Positions 1 through 8,706 of a DNA stretch of 64,000 nt are shown one piece after another. The stretch is taken from NCBI GenBank assembly GCA_021107755.1, contig JAIOSF010000023.1:62001-126000 (forward strand), in the 5' to 3' direction. The position numbers and the translations under genes are program-made. The first letter of the stretch is position 1, and each line of letters starts with the position of its first letter. Source of the stretch: Arcobacteraceae bacterium (GTDB lineage Bacteria; Campylobacterota; Campylobacteria; Campylobacterales; Arcobacteraceae). The notes beneath the pieces were generated by a model. That model saw nothing but the letters and a program-made list of their open reading frames with translations. It did no database searches and was not told the origin of the DNA.

Positions 1-1
1 A

Positions 2-1012
2 GCTTTGTGTGGAGGAATTGATACTCGGCATAATCTTCTAGCCAACCTTGGGGTAGTGATAATCAGTAAACCTGTATTAGCTGACTTAGAAGAGCTTAAA
101 GTTGGTGGAACACTTTGGGGATATCTCCATTGTGTACAACAACAAGAGATAACAGATATAGCAATAAAAAGAAAACAAACACTTATTGCTTTTGAAGATA
201 TGTTTATTTGGTCACCAGAGGGACAAATAGGTCGACATACTTTTTATAAAAACAATGAGATGGCAGGATATTGTGCAGTGATACATGCCTTACAATTAAA
301 AGGTATAGATGGACATTATGGGAACCAGAGAAAAACAGTTATCTTTGGTTTTGGTGCAGTAAGCCGTGGGGCTATTTATGCTTTAAAAGCACATGGTTTT
401 AGAGATATAACTATTTGTATCCAAAGACCAGACCATGAGGTTCGTGAAGAGGTGCTTGATTGTCATTATGTAAGAGTTCAAGAGGGAAAAGATGATGAAG
501 CAAGAATGGTAGTTATAGAACACGATGGTATAGTTCGTCCATTATCTGAACTGATAAGTGAAGCTGATATTATCGTAAATGGTGTTTTTCAAGATACTGC
601 AAATTCTACTGACTTTGTTCTAAAAGAGGAGCGTTCATCTCTTAAGCCTAATAGTCTCATTATAGATGTGAGTTGTGATGAAGGGATGGGATTCTTTTTT
701 GCAAAACCTACAACATTTAAAAATCCTATGTTTAAATATGACACAATAGATTATTATGCAGTTGACCATACTCCTAGTTATCTTTGGGAGAGTGCTACTC
801 GTTCTATCTCTGCTGCTTTAATTGTATATTTACCAACTGTATTAGCTGGTCGTGAAGCTTGGAATAAAGATGAAACTATTCACCAAGCAATCAATATAGA
901 CTCTGGTGTGATTCTCAATAAATCTATTCTATCATTTCAAAATAGAGAAGTGGAATATCCACACAAATGTTTCACGATAGAAGAAAAAGCTGTATTAGAT
1001 AAAATTGCTTAG
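2..1012 (+). CDS. AlaDH/PNT-family NAD(P)-dependent dehydrogenase, 5' end cut by window
   Basis: The reading frame is open to the left edge, so the N-terminus lies outside the window and the TTG at position 5 is not a convincing start. The visible 336 residues contain a Rossmann nucleotide-binding turn (VIFGFGAVSRG, about one third in) followed by a region typical of the alanine dehydrogenase/pyridine nucleotide transhydrogenase family. N5-(carboxyethyl)ornithine synthase belongs to the same family and is an equally possible function. The protein is presumably a soluble cytoplasmic oxidoreductase acting on an amino or imino acid; the substrate cannot be read from the sequence. It converges on the EamA exporter with only 3 bases between the two stops. 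Confidence 0.75.
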   Translation, partial: ALCGGIDTRHNLLANLGVVIISKPVLADLEELKVGGTLWGYLHCVQQQEITDIAIKRKQTLIAFEDMFIWSPEGQIGRHTFYKNNEMAGYCAVIHALQLKGIDGHYGNQRKTVIFGFGAVSRGAIYALKAHGFRDITICIQRPDHEVREEVLDCHYVRVQEGKDDEARMVVIEHDGIVRPLSELISEADIIVNGVFQDTANSTDFVLKEERSSLKPNSLIIDVSCDEGMGFFFAKPTTFKNPMFKYDTIDYYAVDHTPSYLWESATRSISAALIVYLPTVLAGREAWNKDETIHQAINIDSGVILNKSILSFQNREVEYPHKCFTIEEKAVLDKIA

Positions 1013-1015
1013 CAA

Positions 1016-1897
1016 TTATTCTTTTGATAATAATATAATCGTAGCAAAAGAGGAGATTAAAATCCCCATTGTTACCCATATTCCTATAACTTTTCCTTCA
1101 AGTAAAAACAGCAAAAAAGCGATGGCTACAGGATTTAAATACACATAAGCCATCACTTTTTTAGGTCCAAGATTTATAGCTGCTTGTTGATACAGGTATA
1201 CAGTTATAAGTGTTGCTCCTATAATCAAATATACCATAGAATAAATCAAACTACCTGTTAACTTCTCCCACTCTAAAGGTATCTCCATAATTACAATGGA
1301 TAAAAACATCCAAAAAATTCCACTTAATAATGTAGTAAAAACTAAAACAATCAGCTCATCACCTTTTCTATGTAGTAATTTTGTACTAATTGAATATAAA
1401 GACATAAAGATAATGGCAAATAAAAATATAATATCACCTTGATTTAACTGAAAATTTAAAAAGAGTTCCAAATCACCTTTAAATACAACTATACAAGTTC
1501 CTAAAATACCTATAATATAGGTAATCAACTGTACTAAATAAAACTTTTGCTTAAGAAAAAAGATTGATAAAATAGCTGTTAATAAAGGCACTAGTGTAAA
1601 GAGTGTACCAGTATTTAAAGATGTTGTACTCTCCAAGGCTTTAAATAATCCTATAAAATAAAGAGAATAAAACAATCCTATTATCATACCTCTTGGTAAT
1701 GTTGTAAGAACTTTAGTTCGATACTTTTTATTGAATACAATAAATGGTGCTAAAATAAGTGAAGCAAATACAAATCTACAAAGGGTAAGAGAGATAGGAT
1801 CAATAACACCTGAAAGTTTTTGTGAAGCTATAAAAGAACCAGCTATCAAAAAAGTTGCAAGTAAAACTAAAAGATGTGCTTTTATATTTTTGGTCAT
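1016..1897 (-). CDS. EamA/DMT-family inner-membrane transporter
   Basis: This 293-residue protein has about ten hydrophobic segments in two homologous halves, the layout and length of EamA (drug/metabolite transporter) exporters. The first half begins with the typical small-residue segment HLLVLLATFLIAGSFIASQ, and the second half carries the family's GATLITVYLYQQA-type region. Such proteins export amino acids or small metabolites across the inner membrane, and the substrate is not predictable here. The ATG follows an AAAGGAA ribosome-binding site. A second EamA protein lies at 14829-15719 and is clearly a different paralogue. Confidence 0.88.
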   Translation of the reverse strand: MTKNIKAHLLVLLATFLIAGSFIASQKLSGVIDPISLTLCRFVFASLILAPFIVFNKKYRTKVLTTLPRGMIIGLFYSLYFIGLFKALESTTSLNTGTLFTLVPLLTAILSIFFLKQKFYLVQLITYIIGILGTCIVVFKGDLELFLNFQLNQGDIIFLFAIIFMSLYSISTKLLHRKGDELIVLVFTTLLSGIFWMFLSIVIMEIPLEWEKLTGSLIYSMVYLIIGATLITVYLYQQAAINLGPKKVMAYVYLNPVAIAFLLFLLEGKVIGIWVTMGILISSFATIILLSKE

Positions 1898-2012
1898 GAA
1901 TTATTCCTTTTTATTGGAATACTATAGTATAAAAAATCTTTTGTCATTTACATATGTTGATTTTATGGTATTTTTAATATAATTAATATCTAAATAATTA
2001 AAAGTAGTAAAA

Positions 2013-3170
2013 TTGAGCAATTTATATAACAAAGAATTAAATGATTATTGTCGTAAATACATTTTTATTAATAATCAATTAACAAAAAATGATATTCTTT
2101 TGCAACCAATAATATATAAACAATTACAAGCCAAAATATTCGAAGATTTATTATTATTTGATAAAATTACATTTAAAGTTTATGGAGAAAATGCACCACT
2201 TGCAATTTTAATTAACGAATTATCAATCAGAGGATTGGAAGAACTTATAGAACAAGATAGTCTTCGATTTGCACTGTGGACACCTATGGTTGCGTATATG
2301 AAAACAAATATTAAAGGTGTATTTCCATTAGTATCTGGTAGACTTAATTCAAATGTACATACAGATCCAGAGTATTCGATTGAAACAGGGTTAAAACTAT
2401 TATCCAATAAACTCAATATAAAGCAGCAACGTATCATCAAACGTAAAACTAGAGATCTATATATTATCCCAAAAGAAGATATTGAAAAAGATACTACTCA
2501 ATTTTCTATATCCGCTTATAACTCTAATAAATTTAAACAATTTGGTTTAGATAAAGAATCAAGTGATTTATATGCACTAAATGAAAAAGAAAAAAAGTTA
2601 CTAAATAAATGTGCTGAAGATTTATTAGAATATAAATTTCTTATATCCGAACAACTTACTTCAAACAATAATAGTATTTTTAATTCTTTATTTAATAATA
2701 CTTTAGAAAAATTACAATATTCAAAACATAATGATATTGTGTCAATTATTTCAAACTTAGAAACTTTTCCAAATTTGGTAGAAGTATATTTTAACTCAAA
2801 TAGTTCACTTAAAGATATTCATAAATTACGTAATAAAAAAAATATTAAAAAGTTTCGTTCTTGGCTAGATGAAGTATCTACAGATTATGAACTTCAGGAA
2901 GTATCTAAAGCATATATCAATGCCATCGTAAATTCAAAAGGTTTTTTTGAGACTAAAAAAGGACGTTTGACAAAAAACATCACTATGTCTTTGCTTGGTG
3001 CAGGTATAGGAAGTATAGCTGGACCACTAGGAGCAACAATTGGAGGTTTTGGAGGCAAAGTTTTAGAACCTGCTTTGGATTTTAGTTTAGATTTAGTTGA
3101 TGAATACCTTATTTCAGAATTAACTAAAGGATGGACACCTAGAATGTTCTTTGATGATTTAAAAAAATAA
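2013..3170 (+). CDS. Hypothetical protein with glycine-rich hydrophobic C-terminal segment
   Basis: I do not recognise this 385-residue protein. A TTG at 2013 is the only usable start near the beginning of the frame and has no clear Shine-Dalgarno sequence, so the start is uncertain. Most of the protein is charged, Asn/Lys-rich and probably helical. Residues about 325-350 form a Gly/Ala-rich hydrophobic stretch (SLLGAGIGSIAGPLGATIGG) that could insert in or lie against a membrane, or form a helical hairpin. The low complexity, the very AT-rich codons and the position between unrelated genes suggest accessory DNA. No toxin, nuclease or phage motif could be assigned. Confidence 0.6.
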   Translation: MSNLYNKELNDYCRKYIFINNQLTKNDILLQPIIYKQLQAKIFEDLLLFDKITFKVYGENAPLAILINELSIRGLEELIEQDSLRFALWTPMVAYMKTNIKGVFPLVSGRLNSNVHTDPEYSIETGLKLLSNKLNIKQQRIIKRKTRDLYIIPKEDIEKDTTQFSISAYNSNKFKQFGLDKESSDLYALNEKEKKLLNKCAEDLLEYKFLISEQLTSNNNSIFNSLFNNTLEKLQYSKHNDIVSIISNLETFPNLVEVYFNSNSSLKDIHKLRNKKNIKKFRSWLDEVSTDYELQEVSKAYINAIVNSKGFFETKKGRLTKNITMSLLGAGIGSIAGPLGATIGGFGGKVLEPALDFSLDLVDEYLISELTKGWTPRMFFDDLKK

Positions 3171-3177
3171 AATACAC

Positions 3178-3771
3178 TTAGTTAGATTTTTTTCTTATTC
3201 TACTTAACTGCGTAGGGGTAATACCCAAATGATTTGCAATATGATGCAATGGGATTCTTTTTTCAATATCTGGATTATTTTGTATAAAATTTTCATATCT
3301 TATTTTTGCATCATCAAGTATCAAAGATATTTCATTTTTCTCTTTTACTATAACCCAGTTTTTTTCCAAATAATTTATATAAAAGTTTTTAAACTCTACA
3401 TTAGCATCTATTAAATTTTTATAGCCATCAAAATCAATATAGATTAAAATACTATCCTCTAAAGCATCAATGTTTAAATAAGAGTCTTCTTTTGTGATAA
3501 GAGAAACTTTTGAAGCAGAAAAATAGTTTTCACTAAAAAGGTTTTTTGTATAAATTGCCCCTTTTTCATTTACAAAGTATGTTCGTAAAATACCTTTATA
3601 GATAAAATAGATATATTTTGCAGGAGAATAACTATCTTGGAGAATCTCCCCTTTTTTTATATTTTTCACAAAACATATTTTCTTAAAAGCATCAAAACTT
3701 TTATCACTAAAGTCATAATATTCTTTACAAATTTCTCTTAACTGTTGATAATAAATCTCTGTTTCTAGCAT
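3178..3771 (-). CDS. Crp/Fnr-family transcriptional regulator
   Basis: The 197-residue protein has an N-terminal cyclic-nucleotide-binding-like beta-roll (about residues 25-120; KGEILQDSYSPAKYIYFIYKGILRTYF is the family's barrel pattern) and a short C-terminal helix-turn-helix (HHIANHLGITPTQLSRIRKK). It lacks the Cys cluster of Fnr oxygen sensors, so a small-molecule or redox signal other than a 4Fe-4S cluster is more likely. The HTH resembles the Crp-like regulators that often control a neighbouring oxidoreductase or transporter. It is transcribed away from the FMN riboswitch and ribB; the upstream gap is shared, but nothing shows that it regulates ribB. Confidence 0.85.
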   Translation of the reverse strand: MLETEIYYQQLREICKEYYDFSDKSFDAFKKICFVKNIKKGEILQDSYSPAKYIYFIYKGILRTYFVNEKGAIYTKNLFSENYFSASKVSLITKEDSYLNIDALEDSILIYIDFDGYKNLIDANVEFKNFYINYLEKNWVIVKEKNEISLILDDAKIRYENFIQNNPDIEKRIPLHHIANHLGITPTQLSRIRKKSN

Positions 3772-3870
3772 TTCAATTATTGCCCTACTTTTATAAACTA
3801 TTTTAATTTTCTATTTTACCTTCATTTAGTTAAATTTTATAAGCAAACTTTAGTTACTATTTTCCAAATT

Positions 3871-4010
3871 TATTTCTCAGGGCAAGGTGAAATTCCTTAC
3901 TGGTGGTAACTATACTTTATAGAAGTCCACGAGCGCCTTACTTTTGTAAGGGTCAAGCAGATTTGGTGTAAATCCAAAACCAACAGTCATAGTCTGGATG
4001 AAAGAGAATA
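3871..4010 (+). promoter_or_regulatory. FMN riboswitch (RFN element) upstream of ribB
   Basis: The core matches the RFN element in order: CAGGGCAAGGTGAAATTCC, then CTGGTGGTAAC, then CCACGAGCG, GTCAAGCAGATTTGGTG, TCCAAAACCAACAGTCAT and AGTCTGGATGAAAGAG. The closing P1 helix is tatttctc (3871-3878) with gagaata (4004-4010). The element binds FMN and represses riboflavin genes. Downstream, GCCCTGA at 4062-4068 is the exact complement of TCAGGGC at 3877-3883, so the two can pair when FMN is absent. That fits an expression platform acting on translation or termination before the ribB start. The region 3772-4102 holds this element and nothing else recognisable. Confidence 0.96.
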
Positions 4011-4102
4011 TAAAAAGTTTTACTACTGTTCATACATTAGGATTATATTACTTAAATATTAGCCCTGATTCAATAAGTTTACTCAATAACAAAGGTTAAC
4101 TA

Positions 4103-4741
4103 ATGAATCAAAAAATGTCTAATTTAGACTTTAAACTAAATATACAAAATGCTATAAAAGCATTACAATCAGGAAATGGTGTCATTGTAACAGATGATAA
4201 AAATAGAGAAAATGAAGCTGATATTATTTTCAGTGCTCAAAATATTACTAAAGAACAAATGGCACTCCTTATACGAGAATGTAGTGGTATTGTTTGTCTT
4301 TGTCTCACTTCTGCAAAAGTAAAAGAACTCCAACTCCCAATGATGGTACAAACAAATAACTCAAAATATCAAACACCATTTACAATCTCTATTGAAGCAA
4401 AAGAAAATGTTACAACAGGTGTTTCAGCCAAAGATAGGGTAACAACAATTCAATCTGCATTAAAAAAAGATGGTATTAATCATATTGTTTCACCTGGTCA
4501 TATTTTTCCATTAAAAGCAAGAGATGGCGGTGTTTTAGAAAGAGAAGGACATACTGAAGCTAGTATAGATTTAATGAAACTTTCAAACTTAGAACCTAGT
4601 GCTATTTTATGTGAACTTACAAATGAAGATGGAACTATGACTCAAGGGGAAGGTGTTATTCAATTTTCAAAAAAATATTCTATGCCAATACTAAGTGTAG
4701 AAGATATTATAAACTATCGTAATTTTTATCTAAAAGAATAG
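4103..4741 (+). CDS. ribB: 3,4-dihydroxy-2-butanone 4-phosphate synthase
   Basis: RibB converts ribulose 5-phosphate to 3,4-dihydroxy-2-butanone 4-phosphate and formate, a committed step of riboflavin synthesis. The 212 residues match a monofunctional RibB from end to end: the acidic metal site DDKNRENEADI, SGIVCLCLT, TTGVSAKDR, the SPGHIFPL segment and the substrate/metal loop REGHTEASIDL. No GTP cyclohydrolase II domain follows, unlike the fused RibBA that is usual in Campylobacterota. The start ATGAATCAAAA and the body look like the gamma-proteobacterial RibB type. FMN repression is expected through the riboswitch directly upstream. The AAAGG at 4091 supports this start. Confidence 0.95.
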   Translation: MNQKMSNLDFKLNIQNAIKALQSGNGVIVTDDKNRENEADIIFSAQNITKEQMALLIRECSGIVCLCLTSAKVKELQLPMMVQTNNSKYQTPFTISIEAKENVTTGVSAKDRVTTIQSALKKDGINHIVSPGHIFPLKARDGGVLEREGHTEASIDLMKLSNLEPSAILCELTNEDGTMTQGEGVIQFSKKYSMPILSVEDIINYRNFYLKE

Positions 4742-4837
4742 TTTTTATATATTTACAAGAAAAAGTACATTTGTTATTTTCAAGTTACATTGTTACTTTA
4801 TCATTACCTTATAAAAACTTATTAGTAGGAGTAATAA

Positions 4838-5779
4838 ATGAAATCTTTACATAAAATCGCGGTCTTAAGTCTTGCCTGTTCGGTATATTTATTTGCTGGA
4901 AGTGCTCCTAAAGCATATCCAACAGGTGAACTTGGTAAATTAGTTAAATTAGGTGAAGAGATAGCCTTAACAACAGATACTCACCCACTTACAAAAGATT
5001 TTGTGGATAATAAACTCAATTGTGCTTCATGTCACTTAAGAGGTGAAGATGGTAAACCTGGAACTGCTGATGGTCTTTCATCTTGGTTAGATACAGCTGT
5101 TTCTTTCCCAACATGGTCAAAAAGAGAAAAAGCAGTACAAACTTTACAGGACAGATCAAACAACTGTTTTATGAGAAGTATGAATGGGAAAAGACTGGTA
5201 AATGATAGTGAAGCTTCTATGGCTATTGCAGCTTATATAACTTGGTTATCAGATGGAAAACCTATGCATCTAAATGACAAAGGTCCTTGGGGTCCTACAA
5301 ATAAAAAATTATGGCCAGCGGGGATAAAACACTTTAATCCAATACAAAAAAAAGCAACTCATGCAAACTATGTAAGTGGTCAAAAAGTGTATGAAAACCA
5401 ATGTGCAGTATGTCACGGTGCAAATGGAGAAGGTATGGGAGAATTTCCACCTCTATGGGGTAAAGATGCAAACGGACAATGGTTAAGTTACAATACTGGT
5501 GCTGGTATGAGTAAACTAGACAAAGGTGCTGCTTGGGTTAAAGCAAAAATGCCTTTAGGTCAAGGTGGAAGCTTAAGTGATCAAGATACTGCTGATGTTA
5601 TGCTTTATGTAAATGCACAAGAAAGAGCTGATTTTGATTTAGATAAAGGTTTATTACCAGAACAAAAAAATGGTATCTACCACTCAAATGTTTTAAAAGA
5701 AAAACACTCTGTTAGAAGTAACTTCAAAGCATTAGGTCTTGACATAGATGTAATTAGAGGCGACAAACTTATAAAATAG
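4838..5779 (+). CDS. tsdA: Di-heme c-type cytochrome, thiosulfate dehydrogenase (TsdA-like)
   Basis: TsdA enzymes interconvert thiosulfate and tetrathionate in the periplasm. This 313-residue protein has a signal peptide ending near residue 21, a first heme site CASCH (62-66), the family signature RSNNCFMRSMNGK with the Cys (110) that is the unusual axial ligand of heme 1 in characterised TsdA, and a second heme site CAVCH (189-193) with a Met (238) in KAKMPLG as the likely axial ligand. These features favour TsdA over a generic cytochrome. In Campylobacter jejuni the homologue works mainly as a tetrathionate reductase, so direction is open. A strong terminator separates the gene from the downstream signalling unit. 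The start follows GTAGGAGT. Confidence 0.88.
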   Translation: MKSLHKIAVLSLACSVYLFAGSAPKAYPTGELGKLVKLGEEIALTTDTHPLTKDFVDNKLNCASCHLRGEDGKPGTADGLSSWLDTAVSFPTWSKREKAVQTLQDRSNNCFMRSMNGKRLVNDSEASMAIAAYITWLSDGKPMHLNDKGPWGPTNKKLWPAGIKHFNPIQKKATHANYVSGQKVYENQCAVCHGANGEGMGEFPPLWGKDANGQWLSYNTGAGMSKLDKGAAWVKAKMPLGQGGSLSDQDTADVMLYVNAQERADFDLDKGLLPEQKNGIYHSNVLKEKHSVRSNFKALGLDIDVIRGDKLIK

Positions 5780-5788
5780 TAAAAACAA

Positions 5789-5822
5789 GGGATACCTAAA
5801 AAGGGTATTCCCAAGTTTTTTT
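5789..5822 (+). terminator. Rho-independent terminator after tsdA
   Basis: GGGATACC (5789-5796) pairs with GGTATTCCC (ending 5812), with one bulged base and a TAAAAAG loop, and the stem is followed by AAGTTTTTTT. This should end tsdA transcription before the Cache gene, whose RNA must then come from read-through or its own promoter. Confidence 0.85.
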
Positions 5823-5837
5823 AGTTAGAATGCTTTT

Positions 5838-6767
5838 ATGATAAAAACATATAAAAATTTTATAATTTTCTTTCTCATTATAATTGTAACACTTCTTTTT
5901 TTCCTTAAAAAATATAACGATATTATAAAACAAAATCAAATAGATATACTTGTTTCAAACAATATAGAACTTATTAGTAGTGAAATATCTCACCAGAAAA
6001 AATATGCCCTATCTTTAGCAATACTTTTTTCAAAAAACCAACATATTATCGATGCATTAAAACTAAATCAACCACAACAATTAAAAAATGAACTAGATAA
6101 TTTACTAAAAACTATCTCTGAGTATACAAAATTAAAAAATATTCAAATTCAAGTACACACAAAAAACTTAAAAGTGTTTGTTCGAAGTTGGGAAGATAAG
6201 GATACTGGGCTTAATCTTACGAGCTTTAGACATGGACTTGTCAAAGTAAAACAAACTCAACAACCTTTTGTATCTAATGAGCTTGGTAAAAGATTTAACA
6301 TAAAAGCTATCTCTCCTATATTTGATGGAAAAGAATATATTGGTTCACTTGAAGTTATTATGGATTATTCCTCTTTAAAAGAACGATTGAAAATGGCAGA
6401 TATAGAGGTATTACCACTACTTAATAGCAAGTTTCTTAACATAGCAAAATATCACCAAAACAATAAAAAACTCTATAACTTTGTAATCATTGAAAAACAA
6501 TATAATGAAAATATTTATAATACTTTATTCAATCATAAAGAAATTTTAGAGCAAAAACAATTTTATTACGAAATAGACGATACAATACTTACATTTATAC
6601 CATTAGGGAGTATTGAGAAAGAAACTGTAGGGTATTTAGTAGCTAGTTTTAAAAATAAAAATCAAGATTTTAATTATCTCCCAAACTACCAATATAAGGG
6701 TAATATAAATACAACTACAACTCCTCAAGAAAACATACAAGATAAAAAAAATATAATAATAAAGTGA
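5838..6767 (+). CDS. Membrane-anchored Cache-domain sensory protein without output domain
   Basis: The 309-residue protein has one N-terminal membrane helix (residues 8-25) followed by an extracytoplasmic domain that reads as a Cache-type sensor: EISHQKKYALSLAILFSKNQHIIDAL, then VHTKNLKVFVRSWEDKD, then a PIFDGKEYIGSLEVIMDY segment. No second membrane helix, kinase, cyclase or methyl-accepting domain follows, so it cannot signal alone. It ends 4 bases before a response regulator gene which in turn overlaps a histidine kinase. The likely role is a periplasmic ligand-binding accessory that talks to that kinase (inference). The same Cache style occurs fused to a kinase at 25149-27005. Confidence 0.75.
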   Translation: MIKTYKNFIIFFLIIIVTLLFFLKKYNDIIKQNQIDILVSNNIELISSEISHQKKYALSLAILFSKNQHIIDALKLNQPQQLKNELDNLLKTISEYTKLKNIQIQVHTKNLKVFVRSWEDKDTGLNLTSFRHGLVKVKQTQQPFVSNELGKRFNIKAISPIFDGKEYIGSLEVIMDYSSLKERLKMADIEVLPLLNSKFLNIAKYHQNNKKLYNFVIIEKQYNENIYNTLFNHKEILEQKQFYYEIDDTILTFIPLGSIEKETVGYLVASFKNKNQDFNYLPNYQYKGNINTTTTPQENIQDKKNIIIK

Positions 6768-6771
6768 AAAT

Positions 6772-7431
6772 ATGAAAATTTTACTCCTAGAAGATGACTA
6801 TCTGTACAAAATATCTATAAAAGAGTTCTTAGAAGAACTTGATTTTGAAGTGGATGATTTTGATAATGGAGATGAAGCACTCGATGCAATCTATGAAAAC
6901 AGATACAATCTTCTTCTACTAGATATAAGAGTACCAGGAATTGACGGCTTTACACTTATTGAAGATATCAGAAAAGAAGCTATCAATACACCTGTCATTA
7001 TCCTTACTTCACTTACAGATATGTCAAATTTAAGCAAAGGATATGAACTTGGGTGTAATGATTATTTAAAAAAACCTTTTGATCTAATAGAGTTACGATA
7101 TAGAATTGACCAACTTATAAAAAATAAATGTTTTACTTCTGATGAAAATATAATAATTCTCAACGATAACTTTGCCTTTGATATTCAAAAAAATATATTA
7201 TACAAAGAACAAAAGCCTATTGATTTAACACAAAAAGAAAGTGAAGTAATAAGCTTTTTGATTCAAAATAGAGGTTTTTATATCTCCATAGAGTCTTTAC
7301 ATGAAAATATCTGGGATAACAAAGATATCCAATACGCGGATATACGAATGTGTATCAAAAGGATAAGAGGGAAAACGGATAAAAACTTTATCATTACCAA
7401 AAGATTTGTAGGGTATAAAATTGATAAATAA
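6772..7431 (+). CDS. OmpR-family response regulator
   Basis: A receiver domain (residues 1-115) has acidic residues near the N-terminus (EDD at 7-9), the phosphorylatable Asp51 in LLLLDIRVPG, and the KPFD switch lysine near 101. A winged-helix DNA-binding domain follows (about 125-219; DLTQKESEVISFLIQNRG and ITKRFVGYKID). The 219-residue length is normal for the family. It starts 4 bases after the Cache gene and overlaps the kinase start by 11 bases, showing translational coupling. The proximity of tsdA suggests that this regulator may control it, but that is inference. Confidence 0.93.
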   Translation: MKILLLEDDYLYKISIKEFLEELDFEVDDFDNGDEALDAIYENRYNLLLLDIRVPGIDGFTLIEDIRKEAINTPVIILTSLTDMSNLSKGYELGCNDYLKKPFDLIELRYRIDQLIKNKCFTSDENIIILNDNFAFDIQKNILYKEQKPIDLTQKESEVISFLIQNRGFYISIESLHENIWDNKDIQYADIRMCIKRIRGKTDKNFIITKRFVGYKIDK

Positions 7432-8581
7432 AACAAACGATACGAAGTTTATAGTGATACAAGTTGTTCTTACCTTATCTATTGCATTTATACCTATATA
7501 CTTTTATCTTGATGCCTCTTTTGAAAATCAAAATATTAAAGATAAAATGATGTTAAAAAACTATAGTTCCTCTGTAGTTTCCAAAATAAGACTTTTTGAA
7601 GAGGAAAACAGTGACTTTTTTTACTATCCAAGGTCTAACATTTTTACCTCTGCTATTTTTGATGAAAAAAACAAACCTATCTTTTCACTTTTTAATGCAA
7701 ATGATAAATTTACTTTTGAGAGTGAGTTTTTTAATGATTTAAAAAAAATATGTCATAAACAATATCTACAAAATAATATATTTGGAGCAAAATATATTAT
7801 TACTTGCAAAGACATTAATAACTCCCAAGTGATATATAATACTATTATTCTTATTCTTACTATGACTTGTTTAATATTTTTATCCTCATTTTTCACTATT
7901 AAACAAAGTACAGAACCTTATAAAAAACTCAATCATTATCTTGATGACTTTTTAAAAGATGCGATGCATGAACTTAAAACGCCTATTGGTGTTGCAAGGG
8001 TAAATATTGACCTATTACAGATGAGAATAAAAGAGGATAAACATCTTCTACGGATAAAATCAGCTTTGAAAAACATGAGTATAATCTATGAAGATTTAGA
8101 ATATTATATGCAACGATTTAGTGGAATAGAAGAGAAAAAAGATATAGATTTGTCTTTATTTTTAGATAAAAGAGTTGACTTTTTCAATGATTTAGCAACA
8201 GCAAAAAATATTCACCTCATAAGAGATATTCAATCTAATATCATACTTCATTTTAACGAGATAGAACTTTATAGAATCATTGATAATAACCTCTCAAATG
8301 CAATCAAATATTCAAAAGAAAAATCTACGATAACTATCACTCTTCAAAAAAGTGAAGATAAAATTCATTTAATTTTTGAAGACCAAGGTATAGGGATAAA
8401 AGACACAAGTAAAATATTTGATAGATACTATAGAGGAGACAAGATAACAGGTGGTTTTGGTATAGGTCTGAGTATCGTAAAAAATATCTGTGTGAAAAAC
8501 AATATAAAGATAAGTGTAGCGTCACAAATTAATAAAGGGAGTACTTTTAGCTACATTATTGATAACAACTTTCTATTGTAA
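7421..8581 (+). CDS. Sensor histidine kinase, partner of the 6772-7431 regulator
   Basis: The 386-residue kinase starts with TTG inside the end of the response regulator. It has membrane helices at about 12-30 and 140-160 enclosing a short periplasmic domain of about 110 residues, the H-box DAMHELKTPIG with His183, the N-box NLSNAIKYS, and G-boxes FEDQGIGIKD and FGIGLSIVKN, so it should be catalytically complete. The periplasmic domain is not a recognisable Cache or PAS fold, which fits a design in which sensing is shared with the separate Cache protein upstream. Confidence 0.92.
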   Translation: MINKTNDTKFIVIQVVLTLSIAFIPIYFYLDASFENQNIKDKMMLKNYSSSVVSKIRLFEEENSDFFYYPRSNIFTSAIFDEKNKPIFSLFNANDKFTFESEFFNDLKKICHKQYLQNNIFGAKYIITCKDINNSQVIYNTIILILTMTCLIFLSSFFTIKQSTEPYKKLNHYLDDFLKDAMHELKTPIGVARVNIDLLQMRIKEDKHLLRIKSALKNMSIIYEDLEYYMQRFSGIEEKKDIDLSLFLDKRVDFFNDLATAKNIHLIRDIQSNIILHFNEIELYRIIDNNLSNAIKYSKEKSTITITLQKSEDKIHLIFEDQGIGIKDTSKIFDRYYRGDKITGGFGIGLSIVKNICVKNNIKISVASQINKGSTFSYIIDNNFLL

Positions 8582-8609
8582 GGGATCTAAACACCTATCC
8601 AGATCCCTT
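8580..8609 (+). terminator. Terminator after the Cache/RR/HK unit
   Basis: AAGGGATCT (8580-8588) and AGATCCCTT (8601-8609) form a perfect 9-bp stem with a 12-base loop immediately after the kinase stop codon. The tail CAAATTTTGC is only weakly U-rich. Confidence 0.7.
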
Positions 8610-8645
8610 CAAATTTTGCATCTAATCATCTTTGTAAACTAAATT

Positions 8646-8673
8646 GGGAAAGTTCTATATAATCCCCTTTCCC
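8646..8673 (-). terminator. Possible terminator of glyA
   Basis: GGGAAAG (8646-8652) and CTTTCCC (8667-8673) form a 7-bp stem. On the minus strand it lies about 35 bases past the glyA stop and is followed by AATTTAGTTT. The tail is weak, so this is a modest call. Confidence 0.4.
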
Positions 8674-8706
8674 CTCCGCTTACAATAACTATATTTAATT
8701 TTTTTA

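Noticed and set aside
2950-3100. Pore-forming or colicin-type domain in the 2013-3170 protein
   Set aside because: The Gly/Ala-rich stretch is short, and there is no immunity, secretion or phage gene beside it, so I left it as unknown.
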